Positions 1-12,810 of a stretch of 64,000 nucleotides of DNA are shown piece after piece. Origin of the DNA: JBBPZA01 sp038330095 (lineage in GTDB: Bacteria > Actinomycetota > Thermoleophilia > Solirubrobacterales > Solirubrobacteraceae); contig JBBQNQ010000003.1 in NCBI GenBank assembly GCA_038330095.1, forward strand, positions 8,396-72,395, given 5' to 3'. The notes under the pieces were generated by a model. The model searched no databases. It saw only the letters and a program-made list of their open reading frames with translations, and was not told where the DNA came from. Within the stretch, counting starts at the first letter, position 1, and the number at the start of each line of letters is the position of its first letter. A program made the translations under genes and the position numbers.

Positions 1-619
1 GTCCTGGACCCGGACGCGCCCGGTCCGCGCGTGGTCGCGCTGGACACGGGGATCAAGGACTCCATCGTGCGCAACTGGCGCGAGCGCGGGGTGCGCCTGG
101 AGCTGCATCCGTGCGGCGCCTCGGCCTCCGCTCTGCTGGCCCGCGAGCCCGACGCGATCTTCCTGGCCAACGGTCCCGGCGACCCGGCGGCGCTCGACCA
201 CGTCGTCGCGACGGTCCGCGGGCTCGTCGGCAAGGTGCCCGTGTACGGGATCTGCCTCGGCCATCTGCTGCTGTGCCGGGCGGTCGGCCTGGAGACCTAC
301 AAATTGCCCTTCGGGCACCGCGGCGCCAACCACCCGGTCAAGGACCTCGCCACCGGGCGCATCGACATCACCAGCCAGAACCACGGCTTTGCGGTCGTCG
401 GCCCCGACGGCGAGGGAACGATCGCCGCCGACGAGCCCGTCCGCTGGGAGACCGACTTCGGCGTCGCCGAGCTCTCCCAGCTCAACCTCTACGACCGCAC
501 GGTCGAGGGGCTCGTGTTGCGCGACGTGCCCGGCGCCGCGGTGCAGTACCACCCCGAGGCAGGCCCGGGTCCCCACGACGCCAACCACCTCTTCGACGAC
601 TTCCTCGCGGAGATCGAGC

Positions 620-627
<8 letters not shown>
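1..627 (+). CDS. carA: Carbamoyl-phosphate synthase small (glutaminase) chain, 5' truncated by the window edge
   Basis: This is the C-terminal 208 residues of CarA, which hydrolyses glutamine and passes ammonia to CarB for carbamoyl phosphate, the precursor of pyrimidines and arginine. The reading frame is open from base 1, so the N-terminal part lies outside the window. The class I amidotransferase domain is clear: the nucleophile cysteine is in GICLGH, and the His and Glu of the triad are in YHPEAGPGPHD near the end. The residue after GICLGH is Leu, where E. coli CarA has Gln. The stop overlaps the carB start by 8 nt. It heads a carA-carB-pyrK-pyrD operon. The identity is secure. Confidence 0.97.
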
Positions 628-3723
<3,096 letters not shown>

Positions 3724-3727
<4 letters not shown>

Positions 3728-4506
3728 GCGATCGCCGCACGCTCGCGCCCTTCGGCCGCCGGGCGCTCGAGGTCGTCGAGGCACGCGACGTCGGCGCCTA
3801 CCGCCTGCTCGCCGCCGCGGACCCGGAGGGGCCCGCACCCCGCCCCGGCCAGTTCTACATGCTCGCCGCCAGCGAGCGCTGGGGGGGAGGGGAGGACGAG
3901 CGCCCGTGGCTGCCCCGTGCGTTCTCCTTCCTGCGCGCAGGTGACGGCGTGCTCGAGTTCGTGCTCGAGGACGTCGGGCCGGGCACGGCGCGGCTGGCCG
4001 AGCTCGCGCCGGGCGACGGTCTGGAGGTGCTCGGGCCGCTCGGCGTCGGCTTCGCGGCCCCCGCGCGCGGGGGCCGCGCCGTCCTGTGCGGCGGGGGCAT
4101 CGGCGTGGTGCCGCTCGCCGGTTGGGAGGACTGGCTTGACGGCACGGCCACCACGCTGCTCGGCTTCCGCGACGCGCACCACGCGCAGGCCGCGGCGCTG
4201 TTCGCCGCACCGCTGCTCGCGACCGATGACGGCAGCGCGGGCCACCACGGCCTGGTCACCGACCTCCTCGCGCGCGAGCTGGAGCCCGGCGTCACCGTCT
4301 ACGCGTGCGGTCCGCCGCCGATGCTCGAGGCCGTGCGCGCCCTGTGCGCCTCGCGGGACGTGCCGGCCCAGCTTGCCCTGGAGACCGGGATGGCCTGCGG
4401 CTACGGCGCGTGCTTCGGTTGCGCGGTCGCGACGCGCGAGGGCTACGTGCGCCTGTGCCTGGAGGGGCCGGTGCTCGAAGCGGCCGCGCTCGAGGCGGTG
4501 ACGTGA
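3724..4506 (+). CDS. pyrK: Dihydroorotate dehydrogenase electron-transfer subunit
   Basis: This 260-residue protein matches PyrK, the FAD and [2Fe-2S] partner of type 1B dihydroorotate dehydrogenase that passes electrons from PyrD to NAD+. An N-terminal flavin-binding barrel contains the LPRAFSF segment, a nucleotide-binding region begins at LCGGGIG, and the C-terminal cluster cysteines are C225, C230, C233 and C245 (CGYGACFGC followed by VRLCLEGP), the standard PyrK spacing. The GTG start lies inside the carB stop and the stop overlaps the pyrD start by 4 nt. Its position directly before pyrD supports the assignment. Confidence 0.93.
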
Positions 4507-5399
4507 CCGAGTTCTGCGGGTTGGAGCTCGCGCATCCGGTGATCAACGGGTCGGGAACCTTCGACGCGATCGCCGCACGGCGCGTGTTCGGCGACGCGCT
4601 GGTCGAGCGCTTTCCGTTCGCCGCCTTCGTCTCCAAGACCGTGACGGCCGCGCCGCGCGCGGGCAACCCGCCGCCCCGGCTCTGGGAGACCGCCGCCGGG
4701 CTGATCAACTCCATAGGCCTGCCCAACCGGGGGCTCGAGGGCTACCTCGCCCACGACCTGCCCGAGCTCGCGCGGCTCCCGGTTCCGCTGATCGTCAACG
4801 TGATGGGCTTCAGGAGCGAGGAGGTGGCCGCGCTGGTCGACGCCTTCGCGCGGCGCGCGGAGGTCGCGGCGCTGGAGCTCAACGTGTCCTGTCCCAACGT
4901 CGAGACCGGGCTGATCATGGGTGCCGATCCCGCGGAGACCGCCCGCATGGTCGAGCGCGTGCGCCCGCTGACCGCCAAGCCGCTGATCGTCAAGCTCACC
5001 CCGAACACGACGGACGTCGGCGCAGTGGCCGCAGCGGCCCAGGACGCCGGCGCCGACGCCGTGTCGCTGATCAACACCCTGCGCGGCATGGCCCTTCACC
5101 CCCGCGGCGACGGGTCTGCGTGGCTCGGTGGGCGCACGGGTGGCGTCTCGGGTCCCGCGGTGAGGGCGATCGCGCTGGCACAGGTCGCCGAGGTCGCCGC
5201 ACGCGTACGGGTGCCGATCGTCGGAATGGGAGGGGTCCAGAACGGGGATCACGCACGTGATCTGCTGCGGGCCGGCGCAACTTTGGTCGCCGTCGGCACC
5301 GAGAGCTTCCGTGACCCGCTCGCCGGTGCCCGTATCGCTGCTCAGCTCGCCGGCGAAACCCCTGCCAGAAGCCAGGAAATTCCTGCAAACATCCGCTAA
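4503..5399 (+). CDS. pyrD: Dihydroorotate dehydrogenase, type 1B catalytic subunit
   Basis: The product is a 298-residue FMN-dependent TIM-barrel enzyme that oxidises dihydroorotate to orotate. The catalytic cysteine of class 1 enzymes lies in NVSCPN near residue 130. INSIGLPN near residue 60, IVKLTPN and the C-terminal phosphate-binding GMGG are also family features. A class 1 enzyme with PyrK next to it implies a cytosolic NAD-linked type 1B heterotetramer rather than a membrane quinone-linked enzyme. The GTG start is in a 4-nt overlap with pyrK. This is the last gene of the pyr operon in the window; a 105-nt gap follows. Confidence 0.96.
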   Translation: MTEFCGLELAHPVINGSGTFDAIAARRVFGDALVERFPFAAFVSKTVTAAPRAGNPPPRLWETAAGLINSIGLPNRGLEGYLAHDLPELARLPVPLIVNVMGFRSEEVAALVDAFARRAEVAALELNVSCPNVETGLIMGADPAETARMVERVRPLTAKPLIVKLTPNTTDVGAVAAAAQDAGADAVSLINTLRGMALHPRGDGSAWLGGRTGGVSGPAVRAIALAQVAEVAARVRVPIVGMGGVQNGDHARDLLRAGATLVAVGTESFRDPLAGARIAAQLAGETPARSQEIPANIR

Positions 5400-5425
5400 G
5401 GCGCGCGAACCAGTCCGCTGACAAT

Positions 5426-5443
5426 TCAACCTCAGGTTGAGGT
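5426..5443. promoter_or_regulatory. Overlapping inverted repeats upstream of mihF
   Basis: Two perfect inverted repeats share the same bases: TCAACCTCAGGTTGA at 5426-5440 (7-bp arms, 1-nt centre) and ACCTCA-GGT-TGAGGT at 5429-5443 (6-bp arms, 3-nt centre). They lie in the gap between pyrD and mihF, about 25 nt before the possible -35 of mihF. The arms resemble binding sites of MerR-type or other dimeric regulators, but no regulator is identified here. It could also be a weak pyrD terminator stem, though no T-run follows. Confidence 0.35.
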
Positions 5444-5466
5444 CAAGCCGAATTGGCCCATAGCGC

Positions 5467-5494
5467 TTGCGCCTCAGTCTTGGATATGTAGACT
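5467..5494 (+). promoter_or_regulatory. Candidate promoter for mihF
   Basis: TTGCGC at 5467-5472 and TAGACT at 5489-5494 are separated by 16 nt and resemble a housekeeping sigma promoter. The -10 element ends 10 nt before the ATG of mihF at 5505, which would give a very short leader. There is no obvious ribosome binding site between them, consistent with a near-leaderless transcript. This is inferred from sequence only. Confidence 0.4.
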
Positions 5495-5504
5495 CGCCCC
5501 GGCG

Positions 5505-5846
5505 ATGCCCTCGGCGACGGACATGGAGATAAGACCCGCACACACCCCCGAGAGGTCGCTGGTTCAGCGGATGGACGCGCTCCAACGCGCCAACGCCATC
5601 CGGACCCAGCGCGCGCAGCTCAAGCGCGACCTCAAGGCCGGCCGGCGCAACATCCACAAGCTGCTCCTCGACCCGCCGGAGTGGCTGGCCACGGCGAAGG
5701 TCTTCGACATGCTCCTCGCCGTTCCCAAGTACGGCCGCGTGAAGGTCAACAAGATTCTCGGGCAGTGCCGCATCTCGCCGAGCAAGACGATCGGCGGTCT
5801 CTCCGAGCGCCAGCGCTCAGAGCTCGTGGCGCAGCTGCGCCGCTGA
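5505..5846 (+). CDS. mihF: Actinobacterial integration host factor
   Basis: The 113-residue product matches mihF, the basic nucleoid protein of actinobacteria that bends DNA and was first described as the host factor for mycobacteriophage L5 integration. It is unrelated in sequence to E. coli IHF. Visible features are the basic helical N-terminal half (RTQRAQLKRDLKAGR), the LLLDPPEW segment and the helix-two-turn-helix region PKYGRVKVNKILGQCRI followed by ISPSKTIGGLSERQR. mihF followed by gmk and rpoZ is the usual actinobacterial order. The ATG at 5505 gives a 10-residue longer N-terminus than many homologues. Confidence 0.92.
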   Translation: MPSATDMEIRPAHTPERSLVQRMDALQRANAIRTQRAQLKRDLKAGRRNIHKLLLDPPEWLATAKVFDMLLAVPKYGRVKVNKILGQCRISPSKTIGGLSERQRSELVAQLRR

Positions 5847-6448
5847 GCGCGGTCGTCGTCATCACCGGCCCGTCCGGGGTCGGAAAGGGGACGCTGATCC
5901 GTGGCCTGCGCGAACGTGTGCCCGCGCTCGCGCTCGCGCTCTCGGTTTCGGCCACGACGCGCCGACCGCGGGCCGGCGAGGTCGACGGCGTCGACTATCA
6001 CTTCCTCTCCGACGCGGAGTTCGACCGGCGGCTGGAGGCGGGGGACTTCGTCGAGCACGCGAGCTACTCGGGCCGGCGCTACGGCACGCTTCGCTCAGAG
6101 CTCGAGCGCCGGCTGCGCGAGGGCGTGCCGATCGTCCTGGAGATCGAGGTACAGGGCGCGCGCCAGGTGCGCGAGGCGATGCCCGACGCCGTGCAGGTCT
6201 TCATCGCGCCGCCGTCGGTCGAGGCGCTGCGCGCGCGGCTGGTGGGCCGCGGAACCGACGACGCCGAGCAGGTGCAGGCGAGGCTTCGTACCGCCGAGCA
6301 GGAGCTGGCCGCTCGCGACGAGTTCCGCCACGTGGTGGTCAACGACCGCCTCGAGGACGCCGTGGACGAGCTCGTGCGGATCGTGCGCGAGGCCGTTGGT
6401 AACCTCAACGGTCCAGGGAACTCCTACGAAAGGCCTCCCGCACCGTGA
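5843..6448 (+). CDS. gmk: Guanylate kinase, probable CTG start
   Basis: Guanylate kinase phosphorylates GMP to GDP. The P-loop GPSGVGKGT, the SATTRRPRAGE and DGVDYHFLS GMP-binding segments, and EIEVQGARQV are all present. The start is the open question. No ATG, GTG or TTG lies between the mihF stop and the P-loop. A CTG at 5843 forms a 4-nt CTGA overlap with the mihF stop, like the GTGA/ATGA junctions nearby, and places the P-loop about 9 residues from the N-terminus, as in the family. The nearest canonical alternative is GTG at 5765, which adds 26 residues of poor match. Length from CTG is 201 aa, typical for Gmk. Confidence 0.93.
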   Translation: MSAVVVITGPSGVGKGTLIRGLRERVPALALALSVSATTRRPRAGEVDGVDYHFLSDAEFDRRLEAGDFVEHASYSGRRYGTLRSELERRLREGVPIVLEIEVQGARQVREAMPDAVQVFIAPPSVEALRARLVGRGTDDAEQVQARLRTAEQELAARDEFRHVVVNDRLEDAVDELVRIVREAVGNLNGPGNSYERPPAP

Positions 6449-6672
6449 TCTCTCCGCGCATCGACCGGCTGCTCGACAACGTCGACTCCAACTACGCGAG
6501 CGTGATCGTCTCCGCCAAGCGCGCGCGGCAGATCAACTCGTACTACCACAACCTCGGCGAGGGCACCTTCGACGAGTTCCCGCCCCCGATGATCGAGACC
6601 CGGTCCAAGAACTACCTCACGATCGCTCTCGAGGAAGTCGCGGCCGGGAAGCTGAAGTACCGCTACCGGTAA
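6445..6672 (+). CDS. rpoZ: RNA polymerase omega subunit
   Basis: The 75-residue protein matches the actinobacterial omega subunit, which stabilises beta-prime in RNA polymerase. Typical segments are ISPRIDRLLD at the start, SNYASVIVSAKRARQIN with the conserved alpha-helical contact region, and KNYLTIALEEVAAGKLKY at the end. It starts with GTG in a 4-nt overlap with the gmk stop, the usual gmk-rpoZ arrangement. The C-terminus is short compared with other actinobacterial omegas, with nothing after YRYR. Confidence 0.95.
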   Translation: MISPRIDRLLDNVDSNYASVIVSAKRARQINSYYHNLGEGTFDEFPPPMIETRSKNYLTIALEEVAAGKLKYRYR

Positions 6673-6696
6673 GCGGCTCAGTAAGGGGTCAGGCCC

Positions 6697-7952
6697 ATGG
6701 CGCGCCTGCTCCTCGGTGTAAGCGGCGGCATCGCCGCCTACAAGGCGCTCGAGCTCGCGCGGCTGGCCACCAAGGCCGGCCACTCGGTGCGGGTCATCCA
6801 GACGGAGGCGAGCCTGCGCTTCGTCGGCGCCGCCTCCTTCGAGGGCGTCACCGGTGCGCCGGTGCTCGTCGACCAGTGGGCGCGCGACCCGGCGCGCGGC
6901 GTCTTTCCCGACCAGCCGGCGCCCGATCACGATCCGATCGGCCACCTCGAGATCGTCGCCAACGCTGACGTGCTGCTGGTCGCGCCGGCCTCGGCCAACA
7001 CGCTCGCCAAGCTCGCCCACGGCCTCGCCGACAACCTGCTCACCACCGCGGCGCTCGCCGCGGCCTGCCCCGTCGCCGTCGCCCCCGCGATGAACCACCA
7101 CATGCTCACTCACGCGGCGACGCAGGCGAACCTTGCTGTCCTGCGCGAGCGCGGCGTCACCGTCCTTGACCCGGGCTCGGGCGCGCTCGCCTCCCGGGGG
7201 GAGTGGGGAAGGGGCCGCCTGCCCGAGCCCGCCGAGCTGCTCGCCGCCGTCGAGGCCCTGGCACCCGCCGGCGCGCCGCGCTCGATGGATGGGCTGGAGG
7301 TGCTGGTGACCGCCGGCGGCACACGCGAGCCGATCGACAGCGTCCGCTACGTCGGCAACCGCTCCTCCGGCCGGATGGGGTTCGCGCTGGCCGACGAGGC
7401 CGCCCGGCGCGGGGCGCGGGTCACCCTCGTCGCCGCCAACGTCGCGCTGCCCACGAACCCGCGAGTGCGCTACGTCCACGTGCAGACCGCCGCGCAGCTG
7501 CGCGACGCGTGCACCGCCGCGTTCGCGCCGTGCGACGTGCTGCTGATGGCCGCGGCGGTGGCCGACTACCGGCCGGTCGCGGGCGGCGTCGACACCAAGC
7601 TCAAGAAGGAGCACGCGGAGCGGCTGTCGCTCGAGCTCGAGCGCACGGACGACGTTCTCGCCGCCCTGTCGGCGCAGCGCCGGCCGGGCCAGGTCCTCGT
7701 GGGCTTCGCGGCCGAGCACGGCGACGGCGCCGTCGCCTACGGGCGCGCCAAGCTCGAGGGTAAGGGCCTCGACCTCGTCGTGGTCAACGACATCGCCCGG
7801 CCGGACATCGGCTTCGAGACCGAGGACAACGAGGTCACGCTCGTCGGGCGGGCCGGCGAGCAGCAGGTGGCGCTCGCCTCCAAGCCCGAGGTCGCCGTCG
7901 CGATCCTCGACGAGGTTGAGCGCCTGCGGGCGGCGAGCGGGGCGCCGGCCTG

Positions 7953-7953
<1 letters not shown>
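6697..7953 (+). CDS. coaBC: Bifunctional phosphopantothenoylcysteine decarboxylase / phosphopantothenate-cysteine ligase
   Basis: The 418-residue protein carries out two steps of coenzyme A synthesis. The N-terminal CoaC flavoprotein domain (1-190) has GVSGGIAAYK, PASANT and the PAMN motif. The C-terminal CoaB domain (from about 195) has VTAGGTREPID, NRSSGRMGFA, AAAVADYRP and the KLKKE lysines. In the substrate clamp of CoaC the position of the E. coli cysteine (LACG) reads LASRG here, with one extra residue. The ATG at 6697 has an AAGGGG-type site upstream. It follows rpoZ by 24 nt and overlaps the next gene by one base, so it may be cotranscribed with both. Confidence 0.95.
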
Positions 7954-8924
<971 letters not shown>

Positions 8925-8949
8925 TGTCCGCGGGCGCCGCCTTTCGCTG

Positions 8950-10032
8950 ATGCGCCCGGCGGCCGGCACGCTCGCCCTCGGCGCGGTGCTCGGCCTCACG
9001 GGCTATCTGCTGGACGCCGAGCCGCTGCTCGTCGCCGGCGCGGGCCTGACGGTGCTCGCCGCCGCGAGCAGCATCTGGGTGGCGCTCGCGATCCGCGGGG
9101 CGGGCGTCGAGCGCACCGTGGCCGAGCGCCGGGTGCTCGAGGAGGAGCCGCTCTCGGTTCGCATCACCGCGCGCGCCGGCGCGCTTCGGTGGCCGGGGGG
9201 CGAGGTGCACGACACGCTTCTGGGCGAGCCGGCGCCGCTGCGGCCACTGAGACGAGCGGCCAACGTGCGCGTCGTCGCGCGCTTCGCACGGCGCGGGGAG
9301 CGCGAGCTTCCGGCCTCCGTGCTGGTGGTGCGCGATCCGCTCGGGCTCGCCACGCGCACGGTGTCGGCTCGTGAGGCCGCACGGGTGCTCGTGCTTCCGC
9401 GGACGTTCCCCGTCCGCGCCGCAGGCGGGGGCGCCGGCGTGGGGCGCGCCGCGGGCGCTCAGGCGCTGCAGGCGGGCGCCGTGCGCACGGAGTTCGACGG
9501 CCTGCGTCCCTACCGCGAGGGAACGCCCGCTGCGCGGATCCACTGGCCGGCGCTCGCCCGCGGCGCGGGCCTGCTCGAGCGCCACCTGCGCCCCGACGCC
9601 GACGCCCGGCCGCTGGTCATCCTCGACGCGCGCGCGCCCGCGAGCGAGGAGGCGCTCGATGCAGCCGTGCGCGCTGCGGCGTCGCTGGTCCTCGAGCTCG
9701 CGCGCGCAGGTGGGTGCGCGCTCTTGCTGCCGGGTGAGCGCCGTCCGCGCACCGTCGACTCGGACCTCGCGGCCTGGCCTGGGCTGCACGCGCGGCTGGC
9801 TCTCGTGGCGTCCGGTCCGGCGCCGTCCGTGGCGGCCCTGGGCACGAGGCGAGGCCCCGTCCTCTACGTTGCTGCGCGACCGCTCAGTCGAACGCCCCCG
9901 GCAGCGGCGCACAGCGCCGGCGGGCGGCTCGCCCTGGTCGTCCCCGAGCGGCTGGCGGGCCGCCCGGCGGCGTTCACTGTCGCCGGCTGCCACGGTTACG
10001 TGGCCCGGCACGCCGGGCGGGCGGTCGCGTGA
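8950..10032 (+). CDS. DUF58 domain membrane protein
   Basis: The 360-residue protein has two hydrophobic segments near the N-terminus (about residues 5-22 and 28-45), followed by a soluble beta-rich stretch and the DUF58 signature around residues 180-215: FDGLRPYREGTPAARIHW then ARGAGLLERH. DUF58 proteins resemble VWA domains and work with MoxR ATPases, here encoded directly upstream. The ATG at 8950 was preferred because it precedes the first membrane segment. The stop overlaps the GTG of the transglutaminase gene by 4 nt. The physiological role is not established. Confidence 0.85.
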   Translation: MRPAAGTLALGAVLGLTGYLLDAEPLLVAGAGLTVLAAASSIWVALAIRGAGVERTVAERRVLEEEPLSVRITARAGALRWPGGEVHDTLLGEPAPLRPLRRAANVRVVARFARRGERELPASVLVVRDPLGLATRTVSAREAARVLVLPRTFPVRAAGGGAGVGRAAGAQALQAGAVRTEFDGLRPYREGTPAARIHWPALARGAGLLERHLRPDADARPLVILDARAPASEEALDAAVRAAASLVLELARAGGCALLLPGERRPRTVDSDLAAWPGLHARLALVASGPAPSVAALGTRRGPVLYVAARPLSRTPPAAAHSAGGRLALVVPERLAGRPAAFTVAGCHGYVARHAGRAVA

Positions 10033-12308
10033 GCGCGGGGACGCTGGCCCCGCCCGGCGAGCGCCCGGTTAGGCGCTCCGCCCTCGGGCGGCCCGCGAGC
10101 CGCCCGCTGCTCGCTGTCCTTCCCGCGCGTCTGCTCGCCACCGCGGCGCTCGGAGCGTTCGGCGCGCTGCACTGGGCGCGCCAGCTCGACCCGGCGCCCG
10201 GCGCCCGGCTGCTCGCGATGCTCGCTCTGTCCCTCGCCGCCGGCCTGGTCGTCCGGGTCATGGCTGCCCTCCCGCGGGCGTCGCGCGTGCCCGCCGGCGC
10301 GGTCGTGGCGGTCGCGCTCCTGGTCTGCAGCCTGCTCCTGGCGGGAATCCCCGCGCAGCTTCTCGAGCCCTCGGGTTGGGGCGAGGTGACGTCGCAGGTC
10401 TCGGGCGCGCTGTCGGCCATGCCGGCGATCACCGTGCCCTACAGGGGCGTGGACGAGTGGATTCGCTGGGCGATCCTGCTCGGCGCCACGCTGCTGCTCG
10501 CGGTGGGGGCGGTCGCCGCCCTCTGGCCCGGCGGGGGGGCACGTAGCCGCGCCGCCGCGCTCCTCGCCCTGGGCCTGCTGTACGTCGTGCCGGCGATCGA
10601 GTCCGACCTTCCCGGCCGGTTCGGACGCGGGCTGGCCTTCGGTGCCCTGCTCGCCGCCTTCCTGCTCCTCGAGCGTGTGCAGAGGAGAAACGCCGGGCCC
10701 GCCGCGGCGGGCGTCGCCGTCGCGCTGGTCGCCGGCCTGCTCGTCGCCCTGGCTCTCGACCGCGAGCGCGCGCCGCTGGACTACGAGCGCATCGCGTCCT
10801 CGCTCGAGCAGCGCAGCGACCCGAGCTTTGACTGGGACCACAGCTACGGCCCCATCACCTGGCCGCGCGACGGGCGGGAGGTCCTCCGGGTGCGCGCGCA
10901 GCGGCCGGCGTACTGGAAGGCCGAGAACCTCGACGGCTTCGACGGGCTGCGCTGGGTGCGCACCCGGCTCGTGGGCAGCCCGTCCGCCGACGCCGCGCTG
11001 CCCGAGCCCGCGCGCCGGCGCGCGGCCTGGCTGCAGACCGTCCGCGTGCGGATCACCGGGATGCGCACCGGCCAGTTCGTGGGCGCCGGCACGACGCTCT
11101 ACGTCTCGCGCTCGCCGCGTGAGGCGCTTCAATCCGGCAGCCCGGGGACCTACGTCGTGGGCGGCGAGCTCAAGCGCGGCGACGCGTACGAGGCGCGCGT
11201 CTATGTCCCGAACCCCTCCGCGGAGGAGCTCGCGAGGGCCGGCGAGCAGTACCCCGCCGCGATGAGGTCATACCTGACCCTCGACCTGCCGGATCCGGCT
11301 GACGCCATGGGGCCCGAGATACCGGTGAGCTATCCGTTCTTCGGCGAGCGCGCGCGGCCGCTCGCACTCGAGCCCAGCGGCCTGCCCACGCGCAGCGGCG
11401 GGCGGATCACCGCGGCCTCGGTCTACGGGCGCAGCTACGCGCTGGCACGCCGGCTGCGCGCCGGCGCGTCGAACCCCTACGACTACGTGCGCGCCATCGA
11501 GGGGTACCTGGGCAGCGGCTTCCGCTACACCGAGGCGCCGCCGACGCGGCCGGTGCCCCTGGAGAGCTTCCTCTTCCGCGACCGGGCGGGCTACTGCCAG
11601 CAGTTCTCGGGGGCGATGGCGCTGCTGCTGCGCCTGGGCGGCGTGCCGGCACGGGTGGCGACCGGCTTTGCGCCCGGAACGCTTGACCGCCGGCGCGGCG
11701 AGTACGTGGTTCGCGACCTCGACGCGCACTCGTGGGTCGAGGCGTGGTTCCCGGGCTACGGCTGGGTGCCCTTCGACCCGACGCCCTCGGTGGCGCCGGC
11801 CGCGTCGCAGGCGCCCCCGGCGCAGACGCCCTCTGCGGCCGCGCCCCCGCGGGGCGACACGCCCGAGAGCGGAGGGCCTGCGCCGGGCTCGCACGCGGCA
11901 GGTCGCGGCGGCGGGAGCGGCCCCTGGCTGCTGGGAGGCGCCGCGCTCCTCCTCGCGCTGGCCGGCGCGGGAGGGTTCGCGTTCGTGCGCTCCCAGCGCT
12001 GTCCGACCGCTGCGGACCCGCTGGTGGCCGAGCTCGAGCGTGCGCTGGAGCGCACGGGCCGCCCGGCCGCGCCCGGGACGACGCTTCGCGAGCTCGAGGC
12101 CCGCTTCGCCGGTAGCCCGCAGGCCGCGGGGTACCTGCGCGCGGTCCGCGAGGCGCGTTACCGAGGCCGCGGGGAGGGGCCGACCTCCGCCCAGCGCGGC
12201 GGCCTTCGGCGCGAGCTGGCGAGCGGTCTGGGCCCGGCTGGACGCCTGCGCGCGCTGCTCGCGCTGCCGCCCCGCCGGGGCGGCAGATCGGTTCGACCCG
12301 CCCCCTAG
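10029..12308 (+). CDS. TgpA-like transglutaminase membrane protein (DUF3488 / transglutaminase core / DUF4129)
   Basis: The 759-residue protein has a run of membrane helices in the first 235 residues, an extracytoplasmic transglutaminase core, one more helix near 645 and a cytoplasmic DUF4129-like tail. The catalytic triad is visible: Cys in GYCQQFSGA, His in DLDAHSWVEAW and Asp in VPFDPTPS. A Pro/Ala-rich linker precedes the last helix. The domain order matches TgpA-type proteins, which are envelope enzymes of unknown substrate. It starts with GTG overlapping the DUF58 stop, completing the MoxR-DUF58-transglutaminase cassette. Confidence 0.9.
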   Translation: MSAGTLAPPGERPVRRSALGRPASRPLLAVLPARLLATAALGAFGALHWARQLDPAPGARLLAMLALSLAAGLVVRVMAALPRASRVPAGAVVAVALLVCSLLLAGIPAQLLEPSGWGEVTSQVSGALSAMPAITVPYRGVDEWIRWAILLGATLLLAVGAVAALWPGGGARSRAAALLALGLLYVVPAIESDLPGRFGRGLAFGALLAAFLLLERVQRRNAGPAAAGVAVALVAGLLVALALDRERAPLDYERIASSLEQRSDPSFDWDHSYGPITWPRDGREVLRVRAQRPAYWKAENLDGFDGLRWVRTRLVGSPSADAALPEPARRRAAWLQTVRVRITGMRTGQFVGAGTTLYVSRSPREALQSGSPGTYVVGGELKRGDAYEARVYVPNPSAEELARAGEQYPAAMRSYLTLDLPDPADAMGPEIPVSYPFFGERARPLALEPSGLPTRSGGRITAASVYGRSYALARRLRAGASNPYDYVRAIEGYLGSGFRYTEAPPTRPVPLESFLFRDRAGYCQQFSGAMALLLRLGGVPARVATGFAPGTLDRRRGEYVVRDLDAHSWVEAWFPGYGWVPFDPTPSVAPAASQAPPAQTPSAAAPPRGDTPESGGPAPGSHAAGRGGGSGPWLLGGAALLLALAGAGGFAFVRSQRCPTAADPLVAELERALERTGRPAAPGTTLRELEARFAGSPQAAGYLRAVREARYRGRGEGPTSAQRGGLRRELASGLGPAGRLRALLALPPRRGGRSVRPAP

Positions 12309-12318
12309 ACTCAACGCG

Positions 12319-12681
12319 ATGGACAGCGTCTACGACCTCTTCCGCCGCGGCACGCGGCTGCTCGAGCAGGGCGATCACCACGCGGCCACAGTGCCTCTCG
12401 CGCGCGCGCGCGACCTGGAGCCCGACAAGACCTCGATCCGCGAGGCGCTCGGCCGCGCCCTCTTCCACACCGGCCGCTACACCGAGGCGGCCGTCGAGTT
12501 CGAGGCCGTTGTCGATCGCGCGCCGACCAACGACTTCGCCCTGTTCTGCCTGGGCCGCTCCCTGCAGCAGCTCGGCCGGCACTCCGAGGCCCGCAAGCCG
12601 CTGGCCCTCGCCGCCTGCCTGCGCCCCGAGCGCGGAGACTACAAGCTCTACCGCGACAGGTCGCGGGCGCGGGCGGCGTAG
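12319..12681 (+). CDS. Small tetratricopeptide-repeat protein
   Basis: The 120-residue protein consists almost wholly of TPR-like helical pairs (for example DLFRRGTRLLEQGDHHAATV, then ALGRALFHTGRYTEAAVEFE and CLGRSLQQLGRHSEARK). Such proteins mediate protein contacts, and no specific partner can be named. The ATG at 12319 follows a TAGACT element by 7 nt, suggesting its own near-leaderless transcript, although it lies only 10 nt after the transglutaminase gene. A perfect GC palindrome follows its stop. Confidence 0.82.
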   Translation: MDSVYDLFRRGTRLLEQGDHHAATVPLARARDLEPDKTSIREALGRALFHTGRYTEAAVEFEAVVDRAPTNDFALFCLGRSLQQLGRHSEARKPLALAACLRPERGDYKLYRDRSRARAA

Positions 12682-12687
12682 GGGCTG

Positions 12688-12705
12688 CCGCGCGGCGCCG
12701 CGCGG
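12688..12705. terminator. GC-rich perfect palindrome after the TPR gene
   Basis: CCGCGCGGCGCCGCGCGG is perfectly self-complementary and lies 7 nt after the stop of the TPR gene, between it and the convergent gene ending at 12811. It could form a strong stem and reduce readthrough in either direction. No T-run follows, so a classical intrinsic terminator is not demonstrated. The rest of the 129-nt gap shows nothing else recognisable. Confidence 0.3.
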
Positions 12706-12810
12706 AGCTCCGTTCGTGCCGGGTCGGAGATAACTCGTCGCAGAACGGCGCTGCGGGGGAACGCGACCCCCTCCCTCTCCCTCGTCGATGCCGTTCGACA
12801 CGCAACGCGC

